From Ciona intestinalis (taxonomy: Eukaryota; Chordata; Ascidiacea; Phlebobranchia; Cionidae), in NCBI RefSeq assembly GCF_000224145.3, contig NC_020172.2:4013557-4077556 (forward strand): a DNA stretch of 64,000 bases, given 5' to 3'. Each line of letters begins with the position of its first letter. Position 1 is the first letter of the stretch. Made by a program: the position numbers and the translations under genes. Positions 23,555-38,471 of the stretch are shown here, piece after piece. The notes beneath the pieces were generated by a model. It saw nothing but the letters and a program-made list of their open reading frames with translations, did not search any database and had not been told where the DNA came from.

Positions 23555-24157
23555 AATTTGCAGAAGTTATATTATGTAGCCTACAGTACATGGTAAAAAG
23601 TTACCGAAAAAAAGTTAAACGAATTTTCTTTTATAATTGGTACATGCGCTGTAAGGTTAAATTATCTCTAAGATTTTTTCGCGAAATTCGTCGCCGCGTG
23701 GTTACTGCCATGCCCCGGGGCCTTTAAGAAATAAGGAGCCGCAAGTTAAACCGGAATATCTAGTACAGATTGCGCTATAAAGACACGTTGCAACTTGTTG
23801 CTGTAGTTCGTGTAACTTTGCATAGCTCAGTATAGGTTTTGTGAAAGCCACGGCCCGGATATGCATGTAAGTTACATGCACTTGATAATAATTCACAAAT
23901 CGCTGCGTGCACCGGTAAAGGAAGTTGCACGTGTACGAATTCGAAACAGATTTTTAGGTCGTCGCTCTAAAATTATTACATCGCATTGAAAAGTCGTGTA
24001 CACAGGTTCGGTTATATAGAAACGAAATTTTAATAGACATCAGTTCATTTTATGCAAGCGTGCGTTTACATCTAAATATTCTATAAATAATAGTTGGTAT
24101 TTATTTTCAGTAGAAAAGCATTGTTAATACATTTCTAGCGCCGTTTTCCGTAATTAA

Positions 24158-28093
<3,936 letters not shown>

Positions 28094-28152
28094 AATACCA
28101 TATAGTTTCCAACGCTTTGTAGTAGTGCCTTTCTTGCTTGTCTTATAACGTA

Positions 28153-28345
28153 TATAGTAGGGTGGGGGGAAATGAGACACATTTTTATTCTATTTTCACG
28201 CACCATATCGGTAGTTAACAAAGAACATTCGTTATAAAACCGTATTCTTACAACTCCCATAGGCAGTTGTTATGAATTGTTCAAAACACGAACAGGATAT
28301 TTAAATATTATATATGCTAAATGTGTCCCGTCTTTCCCCACCCTC
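28153..28345 (+). mobile_element. MITE copy 60 bp after the epimerase stop
   Basis: TATAGTAGGGTGGGGGGAAA to GTGTCCCGTCTTTCCCCACC. Confidence 0.85.
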
Positions 28346-29411
28346 CATATGTGTTCTTAATTTAATTGTATGCAGCAACATTTGACGTTCGCCTAATTTA
28401 TAATTTATAAACTTACTTCTACTACAAGTACACGGTATACTGGTATTTAAATGTCTTTTTGGTATAAAAATTATCATAGTGCTAATAATGTTATTTATTT
28501 ATAGTTACAACTGATATATATTGCTCGTATATTTACAAATCGAACAATTTTATATTTAATCTACAGGCCTTACAGCGTATTTAAAATAAAATTTCGCAAA
28601 ATCGAAACACGATTTTTGATCAGAAAGTTTTTTGTTTTTACCATGATAAAATATATGGGCAAAATTGCAAAAAAGCAACTAAAATGTGTGCTTAACACTA
28701 TAAGGGTAATTTCTAATCCAAACCATTTAGTGGTCACTATAATGGGTTGTGTCTGCCATACAGAAAAACGATTCATTCAATTTACATATAGGCTATATGT
28801 GATAACTTTTAAAAACAAACTACGTATGAAAACAAAAAAGATTCAAAGAATTGATCAACGGTAGCCTTACTACTCTATAAGAGCGTCGTTAATTGTTTAA
28901 CACTCGTTCGGGAAATATGAGATTTAAGTGCTAACGGTATCCCATCTTACCCACACTATGGAGTATACACAATAAATGAAATGAGCCCACCGGTGTTTTA
29001 ACCCTAAAGGTACTACATCATTTGTAATGTTGGCTAAAGAATTCCATGTAAACTGGCCGACTATATACGCATATGTGTGTATATAGGCGTATTACGCAAC
29101 ACATGCACATTCAACACCTACAGGTTATGGCTAGCGTCATATCCATGTACTACCGGCTTTTGTTTGGAGTGAATAAGTCAAATTAGAATATAGACTCATT
29201 TGGAAGGAGAAGGTTCTCTTTAGAGTTTCAGTTTTTGACTTTTTGGACTAGGAATTTGCATGGGAAAGTGAAAATAGAAATTACTTTAATTAGTGCTGAA
29301 TTGCATTAACTGCATTATGACGCTAGTAATTAAACTATATGCTGTGTTTCGCAATTTATAAAGGAAATTTTGATTTTGTAAATTTGTAACATACCTATAT
29401 AGCATTATGTA
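28346..29411. other. Intergenic region, no gene seen
   Basis: AT-rich, with the right end of a MITE at about 28872-28968 and no open frame with recognisable content. Confidence 0.55.
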
Positions 29412-29615
29412 ACTTTAGGATGGGGTAAGATAGTTCATTTATTTTTTGTCCCATTTTCTCGTACTATTTGGAGGCAACCAAGAATATTTACAGAATTATG
29501 TATAACCGTCGCCATGAGACTCTAGTCTAAAAGAATGTTTTTATTGTTGTTACCACGATCAGGAAATATGGGATATTATGTGCCAACGGTATCCGCATCT
29601 TGTACCCCAGTTATA
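29412..29615 (+). mobile_element. MITE copy
   Basis: CTTTAGGATGGGGTAAGATA to ATCTTGTACCCCAG. Confidence 0.8.
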
Positions 29616-29665
29616 TTATATGTTTGAATGAAACGTAATAATATATATTTAGTTAAGCGTACAGT

Positions 29666-29852
29666 ACATGGGATAAGACGGAGCACATTGAGCACATTGT
29701 AATCAAATACCCTGATCGTGATTTAAACAATGAACGATGAAAGTCATGAGGACACGGTTTTATATTTCTTTGAATGTTCTTTGTTTGCTATACCAAATGG
29801 GACGGGAAAACATAATGAAAAGTTAACCATTCTCTTCCCACTGTACTTTATA
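29666..29852 (-). mobile_element. MITE copy ending 30 bp before the CAP-gene start codon
   Basis: ACAGTACATGGGATAAGACG to CCATTCTCTTCCCACTGTAC. It probably sits in the core promoter or leader of the CAP gene. Confidence 0.75.
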
Positions 29853-29881
29853 CACAGGTTTTTGACAAGATAGTTAGCAAA

Positions 29882-32800
29882 ATGACTGGTAAAGCTTATG
29901 TCACGCTATTGTTTGGTAGTTTAGGGTTATCACTGATCATTTTTCTTTCCCATGTCCATGACCAATCAGGTGAGTGAATACGTTAATTTAAATATTTTTT
30001 CAACGGCTCGTCTGGTTTGAAAAAACATAGTGTATTTCTGAAATCTGCCGGGTGGCAGACGAATCGTCGGAAATTTACGTTTTTATACCAGATGAGCCGT
30101 TTTTACATTATGCCTGGTGGTAGTAAAAGTAACAGAGTATATGAAAACAGAGTATAACTTAATTATCACAGCAGCAAAAAAAACGCTGAAACCTTAACGA
30201 ATGAATACAACTTATTTATTCTGACGTGACGGGACAATGACAGCAGCCAAACACCGGTGTTCTGTTTCATACACCTCTTGCCAGTTACAAGTCACCACAA
30301 ATGTAACCTTGTGGGTGTTTTTTTCTGTTTGGCTGAAAATTTGGACAATCCATAAGGTCTCGCTGGATTGTAGCAATTTCCGTTAAGATGTCTTGCGCAA
30401 GGAGACATACGCTCATAATGTTACCAACAAATGCAGCCTACACGTCAGAGCATTATAGTTTAATGTTACCTAACTTCCATGTAATATGCTTGCACCGTGT
30501 ATCCATCATTGTACAGTCTATTGTTTATACAAACGTGGATAGTTCCGGGAAGTCGGCTCAATGCTGCATACCTGTCGTATTCTACTGCAATACCTACACT
30601 TGATGGGAATAAGAAACAAAAATATTTAGTTGATTAAAATAGTTACTTTGCTGTTATATAACATTATACAACACTTTGTACACTAATAGCCCAATATTTG
30701 TATATACAAATATTACTTAACTAAATACAAAAACCTAACTAATCTAAAAATCAATCTAAATAAGTGGAAGAACCTTGAGCCTTTTCACAACGCAGTACAA
30801 CTAGCTCTACCTTACACATTTCTAAACTAAGAGGGAAAATGCGCAGTGCGCGGCACGCAGCAATTAGGCTAGCGGCAAGGAACACGCAGAAACGTTAATC
30901 GAATGTAGCAAACAATTTTTAAATAGTGAATAACAAATACTGCTCGGTAAACAAAATTAAAGCCAAACAATTAGACAGAACAATGATTAAGTGAACAACA
31001 AATCAGAATCACATAACCGTATATAGTCCCGCAACTCTTATAAATGAGTGTTGCTAATTGTTCAAAACAAGTTTAGGAAATATGGGATTTAGGTGCTAAC
31101 GTTATCCCATCTTACCCGACAGCACCAAACACTCACTAATATGTATATCGCTACGACGACAAAAAACACATAGCGCTGCAAACTAGCTGTGTATGTGCTA
31201 TGATTAGACACTAAAACGAAACCCACAATGGTACGAGTTTGTTATTATTACATTAAGATTTTGAAAAGTTTCTGTTTTATTGTACGAGATTGATTCATTC
31301 AAACTCAGCCTAAATTACCTCTACTATTAATTTATTTCAAACTGTTTTTTTACCATCAAAACAATTTTCACGCAGTTTCTTTACTGCAATCTCGTCCACG
31401 AAGAGCGGCAAGCGATTTTATCATTGCACTTCAATGGACAGATCAGCACCATGCGGATTTTGTGAATAAACACAACGAATTAAGACGCTCGGTGAATCCT
31501 AGTGCAAGTAACATGTTAATGATGACGTGGGATACAGAACTACAAGCATTGGCAGCAGCACATACAGCGTAAGGCCGACTGTTTTTGTTTGTTTTATTGT
31601 AAGGTAAAAAAGACTCCCTCCAAAAAAGTTACAATCGCCGTAGCTCGGAAGCTGGCACGAGGTGTATGAAACAGGACCCCGTGTTATAAGACAGTGGTTT
31701 TCCGGTTACGCAAGGATAAAGCAAGATACAATCTCATTCACTGTAGAACTTCTGAATAAGAATTCACTCGAAGGCTTATAGGTACATAAGTTGCACCAGT
31801 CGCATGAACTTACATAACGATTTTTTAAGTGATGAGGTAGTGAGCTAAATCTAACCTAAAGCCCAGGTCCTCGACAAAAACGTCACCCACACAGAAAAGA
31901 AAGTTTAGGCACCAATCATAATTACACTGAATATAATAAAACGATTACACACTATAAACGTAGATTAAACACTGAGGGAAACACCAATTGTATAACATTT
32001 CTTATTAACATAAAAAGAAATCAAACTTTTTTACAAAATATTATGTTTGATAGAAAATGCTTGTTCAGCCATAGTTCTGGTCTACAAACTTCAGTATTTC
32101 CCTTTGTGGGGGAAAATCTACGAATAGCTGCAAATACCGATGATGCTGATCTTATGCCGAATGAGACAACTCAAGCATGGTTCGACGAGGTAATATGACA
32201 TTACACAGTACAAACATGTAGTAGGTTGGGGTAAGATGGGACACTCATTTTATTTCATTCTATTTTCTCGTTCCATTTGTTAGTAAACAAAGAACATTTA
32301 AAGAACCATAAACCGTATCCCCACGACTCTCATATAGACCGTTGTTAATTGTTTTGAACAGGATCAGAATAATTGCATTTTAGGTGCCAAAAGTGTCCCG
32401 TCCCCCCACCCTACTATATATTATACATAACATGATAACGTCTCAGCTACATGTCAAACGAAACTACGTTACATAAAAGCTTATTTTAATTCTATTTTAT
32501 ATAATTCATAAAATCCTTTGTTGGTTGTAAATCAAACTACATTAAATCCTTTTTTTGGGTGTAAATCAAACTATACCCGCTTTTCTAGGTGTCCTATTAT
32601 ACTTACGGGACAGGGGCGTGCCAGGCTGGAAAGGAATGCGGGCATTACAAACAAGTTGTTTGGGCTGAAACATACAAAATTGGATGTGCAGCCAGCTTTT
32701 GCAAGTATTAAACCATTTATGTATGTTGGGGTAAATGGGACACCTTTTCATTATATTTTCTCGTCCCATTTGGTAGTAAACAAAGAATATTCGAAGAATT

Positions 32801-34621
32801 ATAAAACCATATCCTCACGGCTCCCACAGACCGTTGTTATGATTGTTTAAAACACGATCCGGATGGTTGGATAATATGTGCTAAAGGTGCCCCATCTTAC
32901 CATACAGTACTGTATTCTACACATAAGTTGCTGTATAATGTTATAACAACTGGTTTTACAGGAACGTTTTCGGATCTGACAATGGTTTCATCATCAGCTG
33001 CAACTACGGTGTGGCTGGTGACACAGCGTAAGTGGCGTGTAACGCTTATACCAGTGGTTCTTAAACTTGTTTGTATGCTTTACCCTTTTAACAAAGATGC
33101 TCATAGATTTACCCCTAATATGTAATATGGCGCTCATTTATTAAAAGCAAGAACAGCTAATTACAGCAGTTATATTTAATGTGACGGATGCGTTAGCTTT
33201 TTGACAACAAGTTGTTTAATGTCTGGTAAAATACTATAATTGGCAAAATTTTTCTGTCCCGTTAACATTATGTGGATTTTTTCCCTTGTCATTTTACCAT
33301 TACAGTTCTTCAAAAGTGCCTTATCGAAACGGGACATCATGCTCTGCGTGTCCAGTGACCGACACTTGTAAAAACAAGTTATGTACCAACCTAGCAAGAG
33401 ATACCACAACTAATACGGGTGTGTTTTCAAGTATTTTTAAAGTATAGTAGGATGGGAGAAGATGGGACACCTTTTTATTCTATTTTCCCGTCCCATTTGG
33501 TATAGTAAACTAATAACATTTAAATAATTATGAAATCGTATCCTCGCGACGCCCATAAACCGTTGTTAAATGTTTTAAACACGATCCGAATATTTGGATA
33601 TTATGTGGTACAAGTGTCCCTTCTTCTCCTATGCTACAATATATAGCAGTAAAGCAGCATATTTAGGTGTATAAGTGTATTTAGTTCGATAGTCCCATAT
33701 TACCTGATCGTGTTTTGAACAATTGACAACGCCTTTTTAGAGTCATGGGGATGCGAGTATACAACATGTTAAATAATCTTTGTTTACTACAAAATGAAAA
33801 AATAAAAAACTTGTTCTTTCTTATCCCACCATAGTTTATATTGCAATATAACATCATGCATGGCATTTACATGTAAATACACAATATATATATATATAAT
33901 CCCCATGGCGATTTTCCTTATTGTTTTGTACAGGTTTAGCGACTACAACTGCAGTGCCCTCAACAGCAACCTTTCAATTTGAGAATGCAACAACAACAAC
34001 AACAATTGATCCAGGTATATAATATAATTGACCTACCTTTTTATATACAACTGTTTTTATCATAGTGGCTACAATTAAAAGTAAATATATCACTGTGGGA
34101 TAAGATAGGATAACGTTGGCACCTTAATCCCTTATTTTCTGAACGTGTTTTGTCGAATTGACAACGCTTTTTAAAGTTGTATACTATTTTGGAGGTATAT
34201 TATTTTGTAAATATTCTTCGTTTACTATCTAAACGAGGGGGGGGAGGATTGTCCATGTCCCATTTTGCCCCAACCTATAACTCTTTAAAACATACTTTAC
34301 CTTCAAGTTCAGTTAAAAAACAGTTGGGGCGCTGAAAGGAGAAAAAACTTCTCTCATTGGACCACAAACTACTATCTCTTTAAATCATTCTTTTATTTAG
34401 GTTTATTCGCTAACCAAACGTGTGATATTGCTTTGTGTGGTGGTCCGTTTGTGGCAACAGCATGCATCAATACAACTGGAGAAAATATCTGTATCTGCAA
34501 GCAGCCACAAAATTCCTTACAAACTAATCAGACAAGAATCTGTAATGGTTTCACGACCGTCAATGTCTCACCCATCTACTGTATACTGATTGCCCTTCTT
34601 ATTTGGGCGTGTTTGGTCTAA
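29882..34621 (+). CDS. CAP-superfamily (CRISP/GLIPR-like) protein with EGF-like module and C-terminal anchor
   Basis: Eight exons: 29882-29969, 31376-31568, 32054-32189, 32589-32704, 32962-33027, 33306-33418, 33934-34014, 34401-34621; 1014 nt, 337 residues. An N-terminal hydrophobic segment ([18 protein letters not shown]) is followed by RPRRAASD, a possible furin-type site. The CAP domain has [48 protein letters not shown] and [10 protein letters not shown], so the usual His/Glu pairs are kept. A cysteine hinge ([17 protein letters not shown]) resembles the GLIPR/CRISP hinge. Exon 7 encodes a Thr-rich mucin-like linker and exon 8 a Cys-rich EGF-like module ([19 protein letters not shown]) ending in the hydrophobic [15 protein letters not shown]. 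The protein is therefore secreted or membrane-tethered (GPI or transmembrane). Function within the family is unknown. Confidence 0.9.
29995..30145 (+). mobile_element. Hairpin (MITE-like) element, copy 2
   Basis: Arms CAACGGCTCGTCTGGTTTGA and TTTTATACCAGATGAGCCG, then the family flank TTATGCCTGGTGGTAGTAAA. It lies in the first intron of the CAP gene. Confidence 0.7.
30203..30435 (-). repeat. SINE copy, reverse, in CAP-gene intron 1
   Basis: CACCGGTGTTCTGTTTCATA, CAAGTCACCACAAATGTAAC and TGCGCAAGGAGACATACGCT. Confidence 0.75.
31003..31122 (+). mobile_element. MITE right portion
   Basis: ACATAACCGTATATAGTCCC to TTATCCCATCTTACCCGACA. The left end is missing. Confidence 0.65.
31610..31740 (+). 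repeat. SINE 3' fragment in CAP-gene intron 2
   Basis: GCTCGGAAGCTGGCACGAGG and TTACGCAAGGATAAAGCAAG. Confidence 0.75.
32217..32417 (+). mobile_element. Complete MITE in CAP-gene intron 3
   Basis: TAGTAGGTTGGGGTAAGATG to TCCCCCCACCCTACTATA. Confidence 0.88.
32720..32912 (+). mobile_element. MITE copy in CAP-gene intron 4
   Basis: TATGTTGGGGTAAATGGGAC to TGCCCCATCTTACCATACAG. It begins about 15 bp past the exon donor. Confidence 0.82.
33444..33639 (+). mobile_element. MITE copy in CAP-gene intron 6
   Basis: TATAGTAGGATGGGAGAAGA to GTGTCCCTTCTTCTCCTATG. Confidence 0.85.
33690..33836 (-). mobile_element. Truncated MITE in CAP-gene intron 6
   Basis: CCATATTACCTGATCGTGTT to TCTTATCCCACCATAGT. 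Confidence 0.7.
34091..34279 (-). mobile_element. MITE copy in CAP-gene intron 7
   Basis: CACTGTGGGATAAGATAGGA to TCCCATTTTGCCCCAACCTA. Confidence 0.82.
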
Positions 34622-35523
34622 TTAGTTCTTATAGTAAAAATGGTTTACAAATTGGTCATTGCAAAACGGGGTTAAAACTTTTTATAGTAAAAAACCGTGT
34701 AGGCTATATATACATATACATGTTTTGCTTTCATAAATTCTGTTTTGATCGCCTGGATGGAGCTAAAACTTTTTAGTGTGAACTGTGTTAAAGTATTGTG
34801 TAGATCAACGTAGTGTAGAGAGTAGGCTACATATATATTTGTTTTACTTTCTGTGCTTTTATGAATAAACAAGTTTCTGTAAACAGTATTCCGTTTAATT
34901 TCAAAATAATTTCCAAAGACAAAGCTACACTTTTATGTCTCTGACAAAAGTATATGTGGTATAATCAACGTGGTCCAATTGTAGAGCGTTAAGCTTATTA
35001 GTACATAGTATCCAAAACGGCCTCTAAAATTGTCCACTATACGTAAACCAAGTTTCAGTTTTTTGAGTGACGGCTAAACTGTGAAGCATATAGGGATCTG
35101 ACGTTACTCTTTCATGACGTATTAAGTCTCTGACATCATACCCCTGTAACCCATAAATCAGAAATTAAGTTATTTAGATATTTTATTTTACAACAGTACG
35201 AAGTAATTATATAAAACAAACTAGACGTAATGATTTTTATTGAAGAAGCTTCTGAAAAACAAAAACAGGATTAAAATACCTTCATAGAGTTTGTGGCTGG
35301 CGTTAGTGGAAAGCCACTACGGCACGACAAGCCCCCAGCCAATGGTAGTGGGTTTCTGCTTAGGTGAGAAACCCTTGCGGGATGTTACTGTCCACGCAGG
35401 TTAAAGAAACCCCAGTAGACAAAAATAGTACAACGAATACAAAAACACACCGACAAAAAGACAAAAATTGTACAACGAGTGCAGAGAAAATGTGTCAAAC
35501 ATGCAACAAACACAACAGCACAA

Positions 35524-35712
35524 TCATACAAAAAGGGGAGGCGTATAAAAAGTAATTAACGCGGACATAGTCATTGAAAAATATTCAAAGAAGATATAGT
35601 TCAAATCCTGAAGGATAGTCATCTGCAGTGTACACCATATTGAATGTCCAACCACAATGAGGCCAAGCCAATAAACAGCTCCGCATGTTCCAATCAAAGG
35701 GTAAGCCGCCAT
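35524..35712 (-). CDS. Possible short hydrophobic ORF, unrecognised
   Basis: The frame runs from a well-placed ATG at about 35712 for 62 codons with two hydrophobic segments (VYWLGLIVVGHSIW and later FSMTMSALITFY). The N-terminus MAAYPL and the GC-rich start context look like a housekeeping first exon. However, the second half reads like translated AT-rich DNA, no donor with a following exon was found, and I recognise no family. Confidence 0.2.
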   Translation of the reverse strand: MAAYPLIGTCGAVYWLGLIVVGHSIWCTLQMTILQDLNYIFFEYFSMTMSALITFYTPPLFV

Positions 35713-36296
35713 GTTGGTACCGCGATACTCTCGTCTTTTCTCACACAATATAATAACGTCCGGGTGTTACGCACCGCATCGACCGTTACGCAACTGCATC
35801 AGATTGTTACGAACCGCATTGTCAGTGACCTAAATTCGAGCGTAGCATCACTGTGCTGGTAGTGACCTATATATTTAGCGTAGCATCACTGGCGGCGACG
35901 TCCACGCAACAACCGGACCGTTAAGTAACTCAATCAAAACTGACGTAACCGCACCGAACGCAGGGTCAGGACAATGCTCTGACCCACCGTATCGACGTCG
36001 TAGAGCAATTGTGACGTGGCCATCGTCCCAACCGCGCTACCTGACGTTTTAATATAAAGTTAACCACGTGGGAAAGTTTACGTTACATTATATTAATGAA
36101 GTATTATCACATTTACGCGCATATTATACTGCGTGTTGATATTACTCGAGTATTAGTGCACCAACATAGCGTTCTCACCAAGCGACCAAGACGATACAGA
36201 ATTGCTAAAAGATTTGAAAAAACACCATGGAGTGTACAACAACAAAATCTGATCCAGCAAGATGTTCGCCATAGTTTCATTGCATATATTTCAGTG

Positions 36297-36355
36297 AAAT
36301 GCAAAATGCACCATAGTAGTGACTGACAAAAAATAGCTGGCAACATTAGGTCCAG
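36297..36355 (+). repeat. Dispersed repeat, copy 1
   Basis: GCAAAATGCACCATAGTAGT then AATAGCTGGCAACATTAGG. A near-identical segment lies at 56433-56490. Confidence 0.55.
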
Positions 36356-36502
36356 CAGTATAAGGACACAGCAGCGCAGAAAAGACACATATACAACACC
36401 AAAGCCCTCAAACCTCAAACCGTGTATCCTTTATCGGCGTTTTCGTCTTTGTTCTTCGTCTGCAAACGTAGGATAGTTACGTCATAGTTAATATATGTAG
36501 TA

Positions 36503-36690
36503 TGGTAGGCTGGGGGTAAGATGGAACACATTTTTACTCTATTTTCCCAACCCAATTGGTATTAAACAAAGAAGATTCATAAAACCGCATCCCCACGACT
36601 CCCCCAGACCGTTGTTAATTGTTTAAAACACGATCCGGTTATTTAAATATTATGTACTAAAGCTGTCCCGTCTTCGTCCACCCTTCTATA
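36503..36690 (+). mobile_element. Complete MITE copy
   Basis: TATGGTAGGCTGGGGGTAAG to CTGTCCCGTCTTCGTCCACC. Confidence 0.85.
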
Positions 36691-36790
36691 TAGTTATGTA
36701 ACAAAAAGAAAACTCTCGATTTCTACACCAGTTGATTTTAAATTTAAACTTATTTCCAAACTATGGTTTATTATTACATCAAAAATAATA

Positions 36791-37655
36791 ATAATGTGCA
36801 ATACCTTGCGCTTTTCTTCTGCAGCTTTATTCGCTGAATTTTCTGCAAAAATGTAATCGTAAAATATAAGTTTGCATATTATTACGTCATAGTTACCTTC
36901 ATTTTTCTTTCGTACCATGGCCCGCTTGATCCTCTGTGACGTCACATACCATATTCTGCAAATTATAACTTTAAATCACAAAATTTTATTTTGAAACAAT
37001 GAACTTACAAAGTGGGTTCTTCTGTTGCGTCATCACCACTTCGTGACGTCACATCATCGATGTTTCTAGAAAAGAGCTTATGTACGTAATAATGCCAAAT
37101 GTAATTTATACTTTACCAATTTTTTGATCTTCTTGCTTCGCGCTCATAGCGCAAATATAATCAGAATACATAAGTAATGTGCCTCGCATCGACGCAAAAC
37201 GCGCATGGGGCCCCATGAAAATAAACGTCGCGAAACGTACGTAGAACGGTCGCGTGTTGTTCAGTGATGACGTAACGGAACTAATGACGTAACAATAACG
37301 CGAGTGTAGACAGCGATTGTGTCGGTTTATGACGTAACAGAACGCAGCGATTGCGAATCGAGATATTAGGTGATGTCGCGAGTGACGTATTAAAGAACCG
37401 TGGCGATTTCTGAAACACAATGTGATAAAGAGTAATTAAAATAATAAACGGAAGGCACAAAACTTGTAGCATATTACTATTATATATAATGTAGTCTAGT
37501 AATTTTACTGTATAGTAGTATAAATACATAATATATGTTTGAGAATAACATTGTATAACGCTAATGTCTTGAAGTAATACAGTACTTAACTCAATTCTTG
37601 CAACGAAGCTTCTTGAAACCTTCCAACTTGTAACCTGGTGTGGAACCAACTTCAT
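36791..37655 (-). CDS. Possible small multi-exon gene, unrecognised and uncertain
   Basis: Three minus-strand pieces between about 37070 and 36791 can be joined with matching phases and normal splice signals, giving NIDDVTSRSGDDATEEP, then YVTSQRIKRAMVRKKNE, then ENSANKAAEEKRK, a charged and basic peptide. Candidate upstream exons (a Met at about 37655 with MKLVPHQVTSWKV, and a long open stretch at 37106-37411) do not join to these in a consistent phase. No family is recognised, and repeated TACGTCA motifs can create such open frames by chance. Confidence 0.2.
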
Positions 37656-37659
37656 CTAA

Positions 37660-38471
37660 AATGGAACGTGGCAACTTGCTGACGAGAAGAGGTGTTTTAT
37701 GCGCGGATTAATCACAGCGGGCGTAATCAGCTGGTGCGAGGAGTCAGTCACGTGATCAATCTCGCCAATCAGCTGCAAGAATTGGAAAGGACCTAATTGC
37801 GACGGCAGTTTAACACTGTGACGTAATAAACTAAGTTCTCAATGATTCGCGATTGTAGAAATTTGGGTATAAAGGCGTTAATTTTATTATACCGAAATTT
37901 CGTCTTCCTAATTACAAATCCATATAAAAACTCGCATGTCGGGGCAACAGCAGTCATTCAAATATGAGGAATATTAATTCACATTCATATATTTGTACAA
38001 TTATTTATTGCGCAAATAACAACTAAACCTGTTTGCGTTTCCAGTTTAAATTCCGACGGCCTTATTCATAAAGTAGTGACGTCGTAAAATAGTGACGTAA
38101 AGTCACGGGACAAATCAACCATATTACGTCAAACCACGTGACAATGTTTATGTTTAGTTGTTCCTTTTACTATACAATCCATAGAATAGAAAATTCAGTT
38201 TTAGAAGTTTAAAATAACCTGTTTTAAACCGAAAAATTCATTTAAATAAGCATCAATATTATTTTACGTCAATTTCAATTTTGGCTCAATTAAATTTGCC
38301 ATAATATAGACAGAATAGTAGGTAATAGTGACACTAAAAGTTACGTAACTTGAACGCGTTTTTTTGTGTTTTTATAAGTTTAGGCTAACGTAATTGAACG
38401 TTATACTTTACGTTTTACAAAGATGATGATTTGAAATTTCTTTAAACAGAGTTTATAAAAAGAACAAAGTT
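37660..38471. other. Intergenic region upstream of the 7TM receptor
   Basis: No exon seen. It contains several TGACGT-type motifs (near 37819, 38077, 38091, 38121 and 38268) that may be regulatory. Confidence 0.45.

Larger units (their letters stand above)
34622..36500. other. Intergenic region with weak coding hints and local repeats
   Basis: There is no confident gene. A minus-strand open frame starting in a strong context (ACCAACATGGCGGCT, ATG near 35712) encodes a hydrophobic 62-residue stretch beginning MAAYPLIGTCGAVYWLG, but no further exon was found. An imperfect direct repeat, GTGACCTA…AGCGTAGCATCACTG, lies at about 35826-35892. Confidence 0.45.

Noticed and set aside
35300-35420. 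GC-richer stretch (GGCTGGCGTTAGTGG to CCACGCAGG) as a structured RNA
   Set aside because: Some complementarity is visible but there are no tRNA boxes, no known snRNA motif and no pol III terminator in place.
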